From Chlamydoabsidia padenii (taxonomy: Eukaryota; Mucoromycota; Mucoromycetes; Mucorales; Cunninghamellaceae): a DNA stretch of 64,000 nt. Under the pieces are notes generated by a model. It did no database searches, was not told the origin of the DNA, and saw only the letters and a list, made by a program, of their open reading frames with translations. Of the stretch, positions 35,701 to 47,283 are shown in pieces. Made by a program: the position numbers and the translations under genes. Every line of letters starts with the position of its first letter. Positions within the stretch are counted from its first letter, which is position 1. The stretch is from positions 62,001-126,000 of the forward strand of contig JAIWND010000046.1 of assembly GCA_025330725.1 (NCBI GenBank), given 5' to 3'.

Positions 35701-35787
35701 AAACAAGTCCAAATAGATTTTATTAATTAATCAATATCAAAGTCATTTCAAATCCATTAGCCATGTACTGATACTTTTTAACAGTAT

Positions 35788-37513
35788 CTAATAACCAAAT
35801 TTATTTCTACAATAATCACTACCGTATTCCATATAATCGTGTTTACTAACAAATAATTGTTGTAGATCGGATTTGCTGCTACTTGATATCATTCTTTGGC
35901 CACCCATCCATGCTGCTGCCATAGGACTAGTTCGTTTCAACAAAATAAATTTAGATTAGTTTATATATAAAAAACAAGTTATCTGACCAAAGACTTACTC
36001 TGCTGGTGTTGTTATTCGTATATCATAATCACTGGGCACCATTTGTCGTAGATCGGATTCACTACAAAAGGAGGGAGAAGCTTAGAGTGAGTGAGATCGT
36101 CCCCCCCCCGCCCGACTTACATTCTTTGTTGATAGCCAGGAAACTTGGCATTCCCGCCGACAAGTACAATATTGGCAGATAAAAGTCCATGTAGTTCTAA
36201 ATACAACACAAATGAGTACCTAGTTCATCATCCCTTACCCTCCTCTTACCTGGATCACATGCTTGAATGGATTCCATGATGGTTTCAGGAATACCAGCTT
36301 GATTCATACCAATATCAGAAGGATGCATTAACGCTTCGGGTATCATAAATCGTTCATTGTTCATCACCAATACTTGTTCATCATCAGTCTCCATCTTGTT
36401 GGTTGATCGTACATGTCCTCGTATGGTGGTGGAAAAGTCGGGCAAGACGAATTCTTGTACAATAGTATTATCGCGTTGTTGTCGACATGTTTTCAAATCG
36501 GCCATGGCATCTTGAGAGACATAACAACATGTTTCCTTAACATCATTGATAATCCAAGTTTCTTCCATCATGTCATAATGACGAAAGGAGACAGTTTCTT
36601 TGAGTCGGTTCGTTAATAGTTTACCACCAATGTTGATCCTTGAGATGTTAAAAAAGGATGTTAGTGGGGGGGGGATTTTTTTTAAAAAAAGTAGAGAAGG
36701 GAGGGGGAGAGTTTTTTTACCTGCGAATGGCATTGGTGATGGGTTTTCGTTTGAGGAAAGGAATGATATGTGTAAAAGAATAACCAGAGTCGACGATCAG
36801 GGCACAATCAGGTACAGAATCCTTTGGATCACTGAATAAATCATGCCAATCATTATATGCGCATAATTGAGGCCCTATATTTAAAAAACAAAAAGTTGTA
36901 CTGTCAGTTCCTTGCCCCTTTCTTTTTATTTTTCTTACCTGTGGTTCGATAACATGATTCGAATCCATACTCTTCAAAAATAATTTGATCGTAAGCTTCT
37001 TGAATGGCTGCCAAGTTGAATAAAGGTTCAGTCATGACCAGTTGAGTTTCTTTAGCATCGATCTATTTTACTTGAACTATGAGTTATTTCATCGTCCTTC
37101 CTTTTTTTTTTTTGTTTTTTTTTTTTTTTTTACCTTGAAAACTTGTTTGAATACACGATCCCATATTGTTCTTTCCAAACCCCAGTTTGTAAGATAGCCC
37201 TGTAAACAACAGTCAGATCCAATGGTGTTATTATTGTTGTTTTACCTTTTCAAATGCCAACCTATACAAAAGAGAAGAGAAATCCGAACAATCGTCTACT
37301 TGGTCTGCGATATATTGACGTCGATCAGTTCTGCCACGTAATATGACATTGGGTATAAACCTGTTAATAACAATAATAATAATAAAAGTAAAGGTAAAAT
37401 GAGTTTCCAGTTGAGTATTTATGTATTTGACTTTTATACTTTGGTGCAGGCTGATGAGCGAATCCGATCTTTATAGTGGAAGCTCCATTATCGAGAATCA
37501 ATGTTTTGGTCAT
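35788..37513 (-). CDS. arp6: Actin-related protein 6, subunit of SWR1-type chromatin remodeller
   Basis: Arp6 is a core subunit of the SWR1/SRCAP complex that places histone H2A.Z. Nine exons: 37513-37440, 37360-37246, 37199-37134, 37062-36939, 36874-36721, 36638-36250, 36196-36121, 36061-35999, 35926-35788, giving 399 residues, the expected length. Actin-fold signatures are TKTLILDNGASTIKIGF (phosphate 1), ALIVDSGYSFTHIIPF (phosphate 2), INIGGKLLTNRLKE and VLVGGNAKFPGYQQR. Arp6-type features include FNLAAIQEAYDQIIFEEYGF, VLPDFSTTIRGH and MIPEALMHPSDIGMNQAGIP. All eight introns are GT-AG and every junction keeps frame. No sign of damage. Confidence 0.95.
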
Positions 37514-38727
37514 TGGAAGAAAAGAAGTTGGTCAAGACTTGGGGCGCACCGAGTGTTTTGCACCGGCGGGGTTTAAATAGTTTTTGTCTCAAATGCAGTT
37601 TAAATCCCATTGAGTAATTTTGGTCCATAGTCAAAAAATAAGGTCAAACGTAGCCGATTTCAAAACCAAGAGCAATTTATCTACAAGAATAATCAAGGCA
37701 TGTATTGGTGTTCCTCCTGAGCATCTTGGAGCATTTTTACATGACTCTGTAAATGTATTAGAAAATGTTTAAAAGGTAATACTATTTACATGGAAACTTG
37801 ATCACATTTGCTTACACATGGGCGATGAACGCGGGGAAAATCCCAGAATAATGGATACATTGACTAATAGTGTCTTTACCTCTTATGTGACAAAAACTGT
37901 GGCAAGAATTCCTGTCTTGGTTCTACTCATGGGATGAACAAAGAATGTAGATTGAACTAGTCATGCTTAATGCAACCTCTTTATATAATAAAATAAATCA
38001 AATCACCACCCAAAACAATCAAATTTTATTCAAGAAAGAGTCATTGATGAAGATTTTGTACATACATGGAAACCAAAAAAAAAAAAGAAAAAGCCGGGGA
38101 TTGAAATCGCCAAACATTCATGCCGATTGATTTCCGTTTATAGGACTCATTTCATAAATGGCCTTCACTTTTGCTATTAAAAATGAATGCATAAAATATA
38201 ATTGTATCATAACTAGTTTACGCATTTCAAGTGGGTTAAAAATATACAACGTTATGTCAAAAAGGAAAAATAAATGGATACGAAACCACAATCGACCAAG
38301 ACTTTTGCTGCATCATTGTGAACAGCCCATCTGATGAAATACACAAGATGGCCCTGGGAAGAAGAAATATTTATCATCCTCAATGTCACGAACAATCAAC
38401 TCGCATATAAAAATTCACTTTTTACTATGTGGCAAACATAGTGTCTAGGTGGCTTATAGATACATTATATAAATCGCCGTTTGGAAACAGCCCTTTTACT
38501 TACTACAAGTATATAAACAACAACATGTGCAAGTCAGTATAAAAGGTGATATGTCAATGCTTTTGGTAGAATTAAAACGACAAAGATTCTAGTGGCTTTC
38601 AGGCCAAAGGTGTTAGCTGTTCACAAATTTCACGAATCGGAGTTAAGATAATAAGAATAGGTTAGCAAGTTGTGTAATAGCCAAAATTGTCATTGAATTT
38701 ATCTTTAACGATGAGCGCAGTTTTGTG
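37514..38727. other. Intergenic
   Basis: Separates the Arp6 promoter from the 3' end of a Fanzor pseudogene. No gene or repeat recognised. Confidence 0.5.
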
Positions 38728-41268
38728 CTAGTCATTTGTTGGTGATAGAAGAGGCCGCTCAGGTTGACACAATATTTCTGGGCGAGGTTGCTTGTTGATT
38801 TCTTGTAGAGCCAATTGATGAATATTCCTTGAGGCGTTGATATCCTGATTCCAGACGGTGTTACAACCTTGGCAAGTCAACACTGAGTGTAACCGGAAAT
38901 TATCGACGGCTTTGTGCACCATATCCCTCACGGAGCATTTTGAGCATACCTAACCACGTGAAACATTAATACATTGGCAGGATTAGGATACCTCATTCGT
39001 TTCTTTTTACCTTTGACATATACGCCTCCTTTACATTAACCACCACCAATTTTCCTTGACGTTCGGCTTCTTTCCATACTTTCTTCACACGGTTTGCCAT
39101 TCCATGTAAACTTTCTTTCATTGTCATAGAGAAACTACCGTCGCCAACAGCAAGCAAGGGAATACGTCTATCCGAAGTGTAAAGTGTCGGGTGAAATCAT
39201 TGCCTATAATAAGGATTAATGTAAGTTAATGCTGCTGTTTTTTTTTGAAAAAAAAAAAAAAAAAAACTTACTCTTGTTCAGGTCTTGATCGTGGATGTTG
39301 CTCACTCGTGGTGTTTCGATATTTATCATTGTACTTCTTCCCACCACCTTTCCTGAATATTGATCATTTCATTGTCCAGCTTTTGTAGTGCGCAATAGAC
39401 CATCATCCGTTCCGTCGACCAATCAACGTTGCCATAATATTCCACTAGCGGATTCAAATTAGTGAGGATATACCTAGCCGCTATCATGTATCTAATGGAT
39501 GAGCTTGTCTTGGTACTTGGGATATTGGTTTGAATATTGTTGATGTTAGCTGGCAGACACCTGAGTTGTTCCCTCTGTCGTCTTGTAGTCCCACACTTGA
39601 ATCGCCGTTCTTTAGTAGAGAACCGGAAAGACTGATCGCGCCCATCTGTTGCACTGAAAATGTCCTTGATCCCTGGGTCGATGCCCCATAATCGAAAGTG
39701 TCGAGCGTAGTATTCACGGCTGCTCTGGAAATCCAAAAGTTCAAGGTCAGGTGGAAGTGTGCCAGATGCCTTCTTCGTAATCATCACATCAATAGCAAAA
39801 CCATCTGTACGGATCATGTTGTTGAAGATAGGATGGCCTTCACCAGGTGCAGCAGGTATATCATACTGGTCCTAGTTTTCCAAGCTATATATAACAGTAA
39901 TAGGAGCTGATCAGTACCTTTTAAAAGCTCTCGTTCATTATACAGGCTCTTACCATTTTCCCATACGGCATTTTAATAGTTTCAACAAATCACAAAAAAA
40001 TTCGACAGTCCTCACGGATTCGATGGATACCTTTTGATGCTGAACGACCCACAAAGTCACTTCGACCAACCCGTTGAAGAACAACGTTATACAAATGCAT
40101 TAAAGCAACGGTATCCACCGTCACAAATGGATTCTTGAACGATTGATGTGGCAAAAGCTGGAAGAATCTGTGGTTGGCTACCATTGTTGGTCTTGATGGT
40201 GGCCCCTTCATTCACACGCTCGGTATTTTCGACCCGACTTCTTGTTTCAGTTGTTCAATCAATCAGAGCAGCCCGTAGTTTATCAGAAATAGGGGTAGTG
40301 AATTCAGTAACCTGGTCATCAAGACCGTTGATATTTTGACACAATTATTTGGAAACTGTTTATCGTCGTCTCTTGCACAATAACTTAAATTCAGAGTAAA
40401 CATTGTATATACGTCCAAAATGGTGTCACCGCATTTGCCAGTTCACTGGTGGTAATTTCGTTGAATGTTTCATAGTAGTTCAAACTTTTAAAGAGCACTT
40501 TTGAATGATCGACTATGTTTGACACCAGCGACGATTCAGTGATAGGTTTTGGCCCAAAATCTTCACCCCCTGATGAGGGCTTGAATGACAGTGTTTACTT
40601 CATCATTTGCTTGGATGCTAAATGAACAAATTGGATTGCACGCAGCTGCCAAATGATCAAAACATATTAAGCAAGCTTCTTTACAATTGGAGTATTGATA
40701 GTCTATATAACACGATCAGACAAAAGTTGAGTTATATACGCCAATATATCAATGTAGTAGCCATTTTACTTTGATGTTTTGCCATGGCTTGAATTTTAGG
40801 TACTTTGTGCATCGCGACGAGAAGTTTTCCACGACGTTGTTTTTCATTGCGGTAGCTATTTCCACGGACAAAGGGCCCAACGCCTGGGAGAAGATTGTCT
40901 GGCCAGCCCGGTCTTCCATATTAAGAATTTTGTTTTCAAATTGGTGGTCATATTCCATGAAGACTTCTTCCATGACAGCTTTCGGTATTTTTTGATTCTT
41001 GTTGGTGGTTTTCTTCCCAATGACCAATTGGATACAACCATAAACAAAGTTAGCGGAGAACATGATAGGCAACACGCCACAAAGATCTTGGCCGGCGACA
41101 GAGCGAGCATTGAGAAATAAAGTTTCATCAGTAGTAACTGGATCAAGAACTTCGAGCGTTTCCATATCGATATCTTCACCATCTTCACCATCTTGGGCTT
41201 CAGTGACAAAGGGTCCAGCAGTATGTATTAGATCTGGCCCATCGGACCCACTTGTTTTGTGTACAGTA
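38728..41268 (-). pseudogene. Fanzor family A, near full-length but broken (copy 5)
   Basis: Read from 41268 downwards. The N-terminal block ANFVYGCIQLVIGKKTTNKN (about 41070-41010) is shared with the copy at 62.6 kb. Next come SSLVSNIVDHS near 40500, IRTDGFAIDVM (39815), RuvC-I LWGIDPGIKD (Asp at 39677-39679), LLAVGDGSFSMTM (about 39140-39175), an intron at about 38950-39012, the zinc ribbon VCSKCS / LTCQGC and RuvC-III NQDINASRN (Asp at 38842-38844). Both zinc pairs and both Asp residues survive. Lesions: a frameshift in a G run near 40575, TGA at 39990-39992 and TAG at 39872-39874 (ENxDQ where the 61-kb copy has ENLDQ). A Tc1 element inserted at 41268 separates the 5' part, which is not identifiable beyond 45469. 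Confidence 0.8.
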
Positions 41269-41499
41269 CAGTCCCCTACCAAAATAAACAGGACACTCCG
41301 AAAAATGATATCCATTTTTGGACTTTTTCTCTTTTGTTTTGCACTTTACTCAGTAAATAGAGAGACAACCGTACCTCAAATTAAACATGAATAAAGATAT
41401 ACTTCTCCTCTTTCGAATGATGTAAAAAACGATTATTTTTCTCAATTTTTTCAAAAAAAAGTCTTATATGACTTCACCAGCGGGTGCTTCCTCCCCTTA

Positions 41500-42478
41500 T
41501 TGATCGAAGGGTATTAATGCGAATCGGGACTGACTCTATTAACGTGTTAACTGTTTCGATAGGTATGTCCAGCGAAGCATCCTTTATGTTTTTTGTCAGC
41601 ATTTCGACAGTGTCAGATGCCTTGTGGCGCTTCTGGACAGCTATTTTCATGATCTGGCAAAGATTTCGACAGGATTCAGATCAGACTATTGTGCGGGCCA
41701 CACAAGTTTTTTCAAGCCATGATCTGCCCTCCAAGCCTTTGGCGCATTACTTCTATGAACAGGAGCACCATCCTCCATCAAAATGGGATCGATGAACCCG
41801 CCCATAAACTGAAGTAATGAGCCGTCATACACCTGATCCACGAAATCCGCAACAGTTCGCCTAGATTTGTCCATCACCACTAGCTCAGACTTCTTACCAT
41901 AGGCAATGGCCCCCCAAACCATCACCGAGGCTCTACCACTCTTAAAAATAGAACCGGTACAGTCATTATTGAACTCTTCACCGGGTCTACGTCATACCCT
42001 GAGCTGGCGGCTGTTCCTACCAACTCAAAGGTGGACTCGTCGATCCATATGACCTCCTTCCACTGGTTGAGCATCCACGTAAAGTGTTCTTGAGCAAAGA
42101 CTTTCCTTTGGACAATATGCCTCGGCATAAGGAAAGACTTCATTCGGGCCACCCTGTTAGCGATCCCTTCATCTTTCAATACACGTCGGATTGTGCTGGT
42201 GCTGACATTCAGATCGAGGTCATTTGTGATTTCACCGAGGGTACCCCCCTTTTTTTTTTCGTAGCGGTGACGACCAACCTTCTGTCCCTTGGTGTCAACT
42301 TTGAGGGCCGTCCTCTCATTCCCTGAAAAACAGATGACTCATCGATCTCAACCATCTTCAAAATTTCGTAGATTGCAGATCTAGACTTTTTAACATGGAG
42401 TACGATTTTCGCGACCGACATTCCCCCTACGTGTAATCCTTTGATATAGCCACGTTCGTATGCTGTAGCGTGTGTCAT
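41500..42478 (-). pseudogene. Tc1/mariner DD34E transposase, frameshifted
   Basis: From the ATG at 42476-42478: an HTH-like N-terminus (GYIKGLHVGGMSVAKIVLHV, then KMRGRPSKLTPRD-type AT-hook/linker region), VIWIDESTFELVG (first Asp), ILMEDGAPVHRSN (second Asp) and SDLNPVEIF (Glu). I count 34 residues between the second Asp and the Glu, hence DD34E. Two frameshifts coincide with homopolymers (near 42245, T11, and 41943, A5), and stops begin at 41686-41688, directly before SDLNPVE. The LINE insertion lies about 50 nt upstream of the start codon, in the 5' leader. Confidence 0.85.
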
Positions 42479-42514
42479 GATAAAAATTTAAGTGCGAAAT
42501 AGTTGAAGTGGAGC

Positions 42515-42530
42515 TGGTAAACTTCAATTC
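42515..42530 (+). repeat. LINE target-site duplication, left copy
   Basis: TGGTAAACTTCAATTC, identical to 45383-45398, directly next to the poly-A tail (T run on the plus strand) of the LINE. Confidence 0.92.
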
Positions 42531-45382
42531 TTTTTTTTTTTTTTTTTTTTTAGGGCAAATAAAATAAATTTATTGCGGAGTTTAGTACTTAATAGGCGTC
42601 AGAGAGAGGAAAATTAAGGGTACTAAACTAAGGGTGAGAGACAACTACGCTAAGAAGGGGGAATAAGGTATATTAGTGGATCTGGGCGTAGTTGAGTGAA
42701 GAGACTAATGACTGTGGAAAGAGATATATTGACATTGAACGGAGTATCGCAAATTATGTATTGCCAATGATGTTGCCAAATCGCTTGTATAATGCATGCA
42801 CATAATAGCCTGACTGTGGTTGCCACATTCTTGTCTGAAGGAAAGTCAAGATTCCAAAGGAAAGACATTATTGTAGAAGGAGTGATACTTAAGGATGGCA
42901 AGATGAGGGCGAAGGAACGTAACCATATATCCCATTTTATGGGGCATGAGACAAAGAGATGTTGTATAGATTCGTTCGGTGAAAAGCATAGATTACAGGA
43001 GGAAGCTTGATCCCCAAATTTCGAGAGAGTTTCATTGCTATATAGTTTTCCCAGAATCAATCTATACCACAAGGTACGTCCTTGAGGTTGTAATTGATGA
43101 TGCCAGAAAAGCTTCCATATTGATGGAGATAGCGTGGGTGGAAGAGAGGATTGATCAAGAGAGGAGAGGAGACGTTGACGATGGCGTCGTGGTTTGAAGG
43201 CTTGCCACTGAGAAGAAGTTTTAAAAGCCGTGACAAGAGGAGTGTCATCAGAATCTTCGAATGATTGGTGCCAAGTGGTGAAGTGATGTAGGAGAGAAGG
43301 TCTAAGTCGAATTACATGTTGGTTCAAATCCCTAATCAGTCGTGCCGAGAGATTGGGATGTTTTACAGAATCGGGTTCTGAAGAAATACTTCTTGGTAGA
43401 AGAGGTCGAAGACAACCCAAAGCTTCGTCAAAACAGAAGAAATCTTGGACAAGGTCATTACCATGTTTATTAGAGAGCCAGTGGTCCAAAGGAATCTTCG
43501 TTGCAATATAAGAGAGTGGAAGTCGGAGCCAAGTGCCGGACGAAAGATCAAGATCAGGAACAGTGAAGTCGTACCCTTCTACTGCATCGAATATGCGCTG
43601 AAGGATATAATTAGGAGCACATAATGGACCTTTTCGGATGGATTTGAAGAATAATGGAAGCCTATGTCCTTGTTGGTTATCTTGAATGAGACGTAAATGG
43701 TGGTGTACTATATTAGAGAAAAAATTCGTGTCTTGATCGTCGTTAAAAATTATCTTGAGCCATCGATGTTGAAGAATCAGCGTTTGAAACCAACCGTCCA
43801 GAAGACCGAGGCCGCCCTGTTTCAGAGGTAAGCAAAGAGTTGAATAACCGATCTTGGGTTTGAAGCCTTTGGTGATAAACTGGTAAATAGTAGATCTAAG
43901 ACGAATATAAAAGAATTTTGGTAGGTTAACTACTCTTAATTGATACCATATTGATGATAATATTAATGTGTTAGCCACCGTTATTCGACCCCGAATAGAG
44001 AGATGTCGCTGAGAGTAGATCTGGCAAGCCTGTGATACTTTTTGCAGTAATTGTTCAATGATAAAGTGCCTTTGACCTGGAGATTGCGCCAAAAAGAAAC
44101 CAAGGTATCGCATAGGTGTTATGGATCGTCGATCGTACCATTTAGTTACACCTTTGGCCTGAAGGAAGCATTGCCACGATGGAAGAGTTTGACCTGACAG
44201 AGAAAAAGCCTCTGTTTTCGAGACATTCAGCTTGGCATTGGAGACTTGGCAATATTTTTGTAAATGGTTCATTGCTGTGTTGAAATCATTTTGGTCATGA
44301 AGTAGAAGGCAGATGTCGTCGGCATATGCTAGTAATTTAACTGTCGGCGCGGTCGAAACTTGATCATAGGAGGGAGCAGTATAACCTTTATAGGCAGGAT
44401 CTTGAAGGATAGAAAGTAACAAAGGTTCCATGGCCAAGTTAAAAAGAAGAGGAGAGAGAGGGTCACCTTGGCGAAGGCCTCGTTCTTGATGCACAACTTC
44501 TGAAAAATATCCATTGACATTGATCTTGACCGAATTACCAAAGAAGAGACCACAAATTGTTTTGATAAAAGAAGAAGGAAAACCAAAGCGACACATGACT
44601 AGTTCCATATACTTGGGATGCACCCGATCGTATGCCTTTTCTTGATCTAAGAGTAACCCGACACCTTGATTTCCAAAGGTTGGGGATTGTTCTAGAACCA
44701 TTTTCAGAGTCAAACCGTTTTCTGCTATGAATCGCCCTGGGAGGAAACCCGTTTGGTGTGGATTGATGTATTTAGTCATAATCGTTCCCAATCGTCCCGC
44801 CAAGATCCTCGTAAAAACCTTGGCATCACAATTGATAAGAGAAATTGGTCGCCAGTTCTTGAGGTCACTTAACTGTCCTTTCTTCGGAAGAAGTCGAACC
44901 CTAATGTCTTGCCAGGACGCAGGGTATCGGTTAAGTGTAAGAGCTTCATTGTATATCGAATTCATAATTAAACGCATCTTGGGGTGTTGATAGATCAAAG
45001 AAAGATATTGATAACCAAGACCATCTGCACCGGGACAGCTAATTTTTTTCGATCGATTAACATGTAGTAAAATATCCTCTTCTGAAATTGGAGAAATTAA
45101 TTGAGCTTGATGATTTTCTGAGATATGTTGTGAGGGTGGGATACACTCCAGGAATCGATCGATTTCAGGGGAATTGACAGCCTCGGAAGAGTATAACTGT
45201 TGGTAAAAATCTTGAGCAATTTGTAAATCAGTTGGTGGATTTGTTGATGAGGATAAAGTATCACTAATTGAAGTGGCACCAAGACTACCAATAAATTGTT
45301 CGAGGTTACGTTGCTGATGGATCCGTTTCAGGTACTGGGCCGACTTTTCACCCTTTTCCCTCCAGTTGATCCCTGCCTGTAG
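42531..45382 (-). mobile_element. 5'-truncated LINE, recent insertion
   Basis: A 2.85-kb insertion in minus orientation with a 22-nt poly-A tail (T at 42531-42552), a 3' untranslated region of about 100 nt, an open reverse-transcriptase frame and a perfect 16-bp target duplication. The 5' part (ORF1, endonuclease) is missing, as is typical of target-primed reverse transcription that stops early. It belongs to the same family as the decayed LINE at 26.5-30.6 kb. Confidence 0.93.
42650..45382 (-). CDS. LINE reverse transcriptase with zf-RVT, 5'-truncated but open
   Basis: The frame is open for 910 codons from the insertion boundary to the TAG at 42650-42652, with no stop or frameshift. Seen in order: a linker (LQAGINWREKGEKSAQYL), RT motifs NWRPISLINC, NPHQTGFLPGRFIAENG, GLLLDQEKAYDRV, RGLRQGDPLSPLLFN and the catalytic AYADD (about 44300-44320), a long thumb and C-terminal region, and the zinc motif CNLCFSPNESIQHLFVSC (zf-RVT type, about 42940-42990). 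There is no own start codon at the boundary, so the native protein was longer and this copy is probably not translated as such. The intact frame shows that an active LINE existed recently. Confidence 0.9.
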   Translation of the reverse strand, partial: LQAGINWREKGEKSAQYLKRIHQQRNLEQFIGSLGATSISDTLSSSTNPPTDLQIAQDFYQQLYSSEAVNSPEIDRFLECIPPSQHISENHQAQLISPISEEDILLHVNRSKKISCPGADGLGYQYLSLIYQHPKMRLIMNSIYNEALTLNRYPASWQDIRVRLLPKKGQLSDLKNWRPISLINCDAKVFTRILAGRLGTIMTKYINPHQTGFLPGRFIAENGLTLKMVLEQSPTFGNQGVGLLLDQEKAYDRVHPKYMELVMCRFGFPSSFIKTICGLFFGNSVKINVNGYFSEVVHQERGLRQGDPLSPLLFNLAMEPLLLSILQDPAYKGYTAPSYDQVSTAPTVKLLAYADDICLLLHDQNDFNTAMNHLQKYCQVSNAKLNVSKTEAFSLSGQTLPSWQCFLQAKGVTKWYDRRSITPMRYLGFFLAQSPGQRHFIIEQLLQKVSQACQIYSQRHLSIRGRITVANTLILSSIWYQLRVVNLPKFFYIRLRSTIYQFITKGFKPKIGYSTLCLPLKQGGLGLLDGWFQTLILQHRWLKIIFNDDQDTNFFSNIVHHHLRLIQDNQQGHRLPLFFKSIRKGPLCAPNYILQRIFDAVEGYDFTVPDLDLSSGTWLRLPLSYIATKIPLDHWLSNKHGNDLVQDFFCFDEALGCLRPLLPRSISSEPDSVKHPNLSARLIRDLNQHVIRLRPSLLHHFTTWHQSFEDSDDTPLVTAFKTSSQWQAFKPRRHRQRLLSSLDQSSLPPTLSPSIWKLFWHHQLQPQGRTLWYRLILGKLYSNETLSKFGDQASSCNLCFSPNESIQHLFVSCPIKWDIWLRSFALILPSLSITPSTIMSFLWNLDFPSDKNVATTVRLLCACIIQAIWQHHWQYIICDTPFNVNISLSTVISLFTQLRPDPLIYLIPPS

Positions 45383-45398
45383 TGGTAAACTTCAATTC
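45383..45398 (+). repeat. LINE target-site duplication, right copy
   Basis: Identical to 42515-42530; marks the 5' end of the LINE. Confidence 0.92.
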
Positions 45399-45469
45399 AC
45401 TACAAGGAATGTTTTATTTTTTTCAAACGGCGAATAAAAATGCCCTGTTTATTTTGGTAGGGAACTGTA

Positions 45470-47150
45470 CTGTACTGTACTGTACACAGTATACCAGTGA
45501 CGGAACAAATGTGCCCTTACCTTCAATAAAGTATTGACATCTACAACAATAATAATCGTTCATCATTCTGACTATTTCTTTTCTTTGAGCTTTATTGGCT
45601 AAACGTGTTCTAGAAGGAAGTACAGGCAAAAATTGATTGCTGACAAAAAAGAATTCGCGTGCCGCCAAGTTAACGTCGTATATTATTGAGCGTCGCTGAG
45701 CCGATGATAATCCACAATCATCAGCTTGTCCCAGATGCCAAAGACACAGACGAAGCTTTTGAATCACCCACACATTAATGATTGCTGTGATTTCAGACAT
45801 GTTTTTGTCACAGAACATAAACTGGGGATCCAGACCTTGTCGTTGCATAATTTCGAAAAGTGACGTGATAGCAGGAATTTCACACCCTTGTTACACGGCT
45901 TCTTCATTATCTTAAGTGTTATGTCTAAAAGACATACAGGCTACAGAAAACCCAGCACCATTTATGCTGGCACGAATCCCGTAAAGCTCACTATTGGCTT
46001 GATTGGTACGGAAGGTGGAATCAATGCGGTATTCTTTTACTTGATTAACACCCGAGGGTTACACGCAAAGTCAAATAGATGTGTTTTAAAACCAAAAGCC
46101 ATATACCGCTCGTTATCCACCCACAAAAGCTTCCACAACAGAAAACAATAGCAAGACAGGATATATATATATATATATATATAGGTATAAACGTTTTTTA
46201 ATAGTAATTGACAATAATTATATTCTATACTAATCATGTTTACAATGATCTATTCTAATCAGCAAGTTAAACTATTCGTCTTCATCCTTTTATCCCCAAC
46301 CATCATCCTTTAGTCCCCAACCATCATCGCTTTACTTCACTACCCCATATTCATTTTTTTTATAACCTACCTGTTCAAATCCACGATCATTCCATTCTTC
46401 CACAAGAGTTTTGACTGATAAAATATCGTCATCATGTCGGCGATACAAACCTTTCACAGCACGCATTCTTCAATAGTATACCTAAGCGCTGTTGATGTGA
46501 TCACCGAATTGGAGGATTGCTGCATGATAAAGTTGAGGGTTTGGCATTGTTGCAGCACGGCCGGTGATAAAGTCGACTTCTTCGTCAGTTAAAAATACCC
46601 GCCGAGTTTGCTGAGGGTCATGATTGACGTGATGAGTGATTTGAAGGTGTATCCAATTCTGATCCTTGCGGATGTGTCCTTTGATTTCGCCTTTACAGTT
46701 GTATGTGGGCAGGGAGACAACGTGTCTCCGGCAAGTGGCAGGATCCAAAGTTTGTCGAAGGTCCGACCTTTGGATACATTTGGCGAAGAAGACGATGGAG
46801 AAGCTTAGCGCTATGTCACCAATTCTTGCCGATAGTGTTAGTAGCCAGTCTTGAGTTCGACAGTAACGATTTCATCGTAGCCGAGATCCAGGAGATGTTC
46901 GTGCATAAAAATGTCGGCTTCAAAGTGTGTTGCTGTGCCTTCAGAGAAGAACTCATCACCAAAAGGAAGTTCGGACAAAACAACCATATCTTTCAACAAA
47001 GGGGCAATAGTTGGCGATGTTTGACGATGTCGACAGTGAGAACACGTACGATAGCTGGGAGTACGTCCAACAAACATATCAGGATGGCAATAAGTATGGC
47101 AACCACTTCATTCGAAGAATTGAAGATCCAAAGAAGGGGATGGAGAGAGT
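45470..47150 (-). pseudogene. Mutator-like transposase remnant
   Basis: Read from 47150 downwards. An N-terminal Cys/His segment (TCSHCRHRQTSPTIAPLLKD, about 47040), then ATCRRHVVSLPTYNCKGEIK and RRVFLTDEEVDFITGRAAT (about 46730-46560), a gap with stops, and a catalytic portion LDPQFMFCDKNMSEITAIINVW with LRLCLWHLGQAD (about 45830-45710). The FCDK Asp and the C-x-W-H motif are MULE hallmarks. Stops and frame changes break it, and its 3' end is cut where the Tc1 element begins. A 23-nt TA microsatellite lies inside (46161-46183). Confidence 0.55.
46161..46183. repeat. TA microsatellite
   Basis: Alternating AT for about 23 nt inside the MULE relic. Confidence 0.9.
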
Positions 47151-47283
47151 AAAAACAGAAGACATTGTATTGGAAGAGTTAAAATGATTTGATAAAAATG
47201 CATTACTGCATAGCTTTATTGTAGTCACTAATCTACTATTGATCCACTAATAACCTATCAGTAATCTACCGTCAATCTATTAC

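Larger units (their letters stand above)
41269..45467 (-). mobile_element. Tc1/mariner element interrupted by a LINE
   Basis: Bounded by TA at 41267-41268 and 45468-45469. The ends are inverted copies: CAGTCCCCTACCAAAATAAA on the left and, reading inward, CAGTTCCCTACCAAAATAAA on the right. Removing the LINE and one target copy leaves about 1.33 kb, normal for this superfamily. It inserted into the Fanzor copy on its left. Confidence 0.9.

Noticed and set aside
46161..46183. TA microsatellite as origin or regulatory site
   Set aside because: Ordinary dinucleotide repeat, with similar ones at 51.43 and 53.58 kb.
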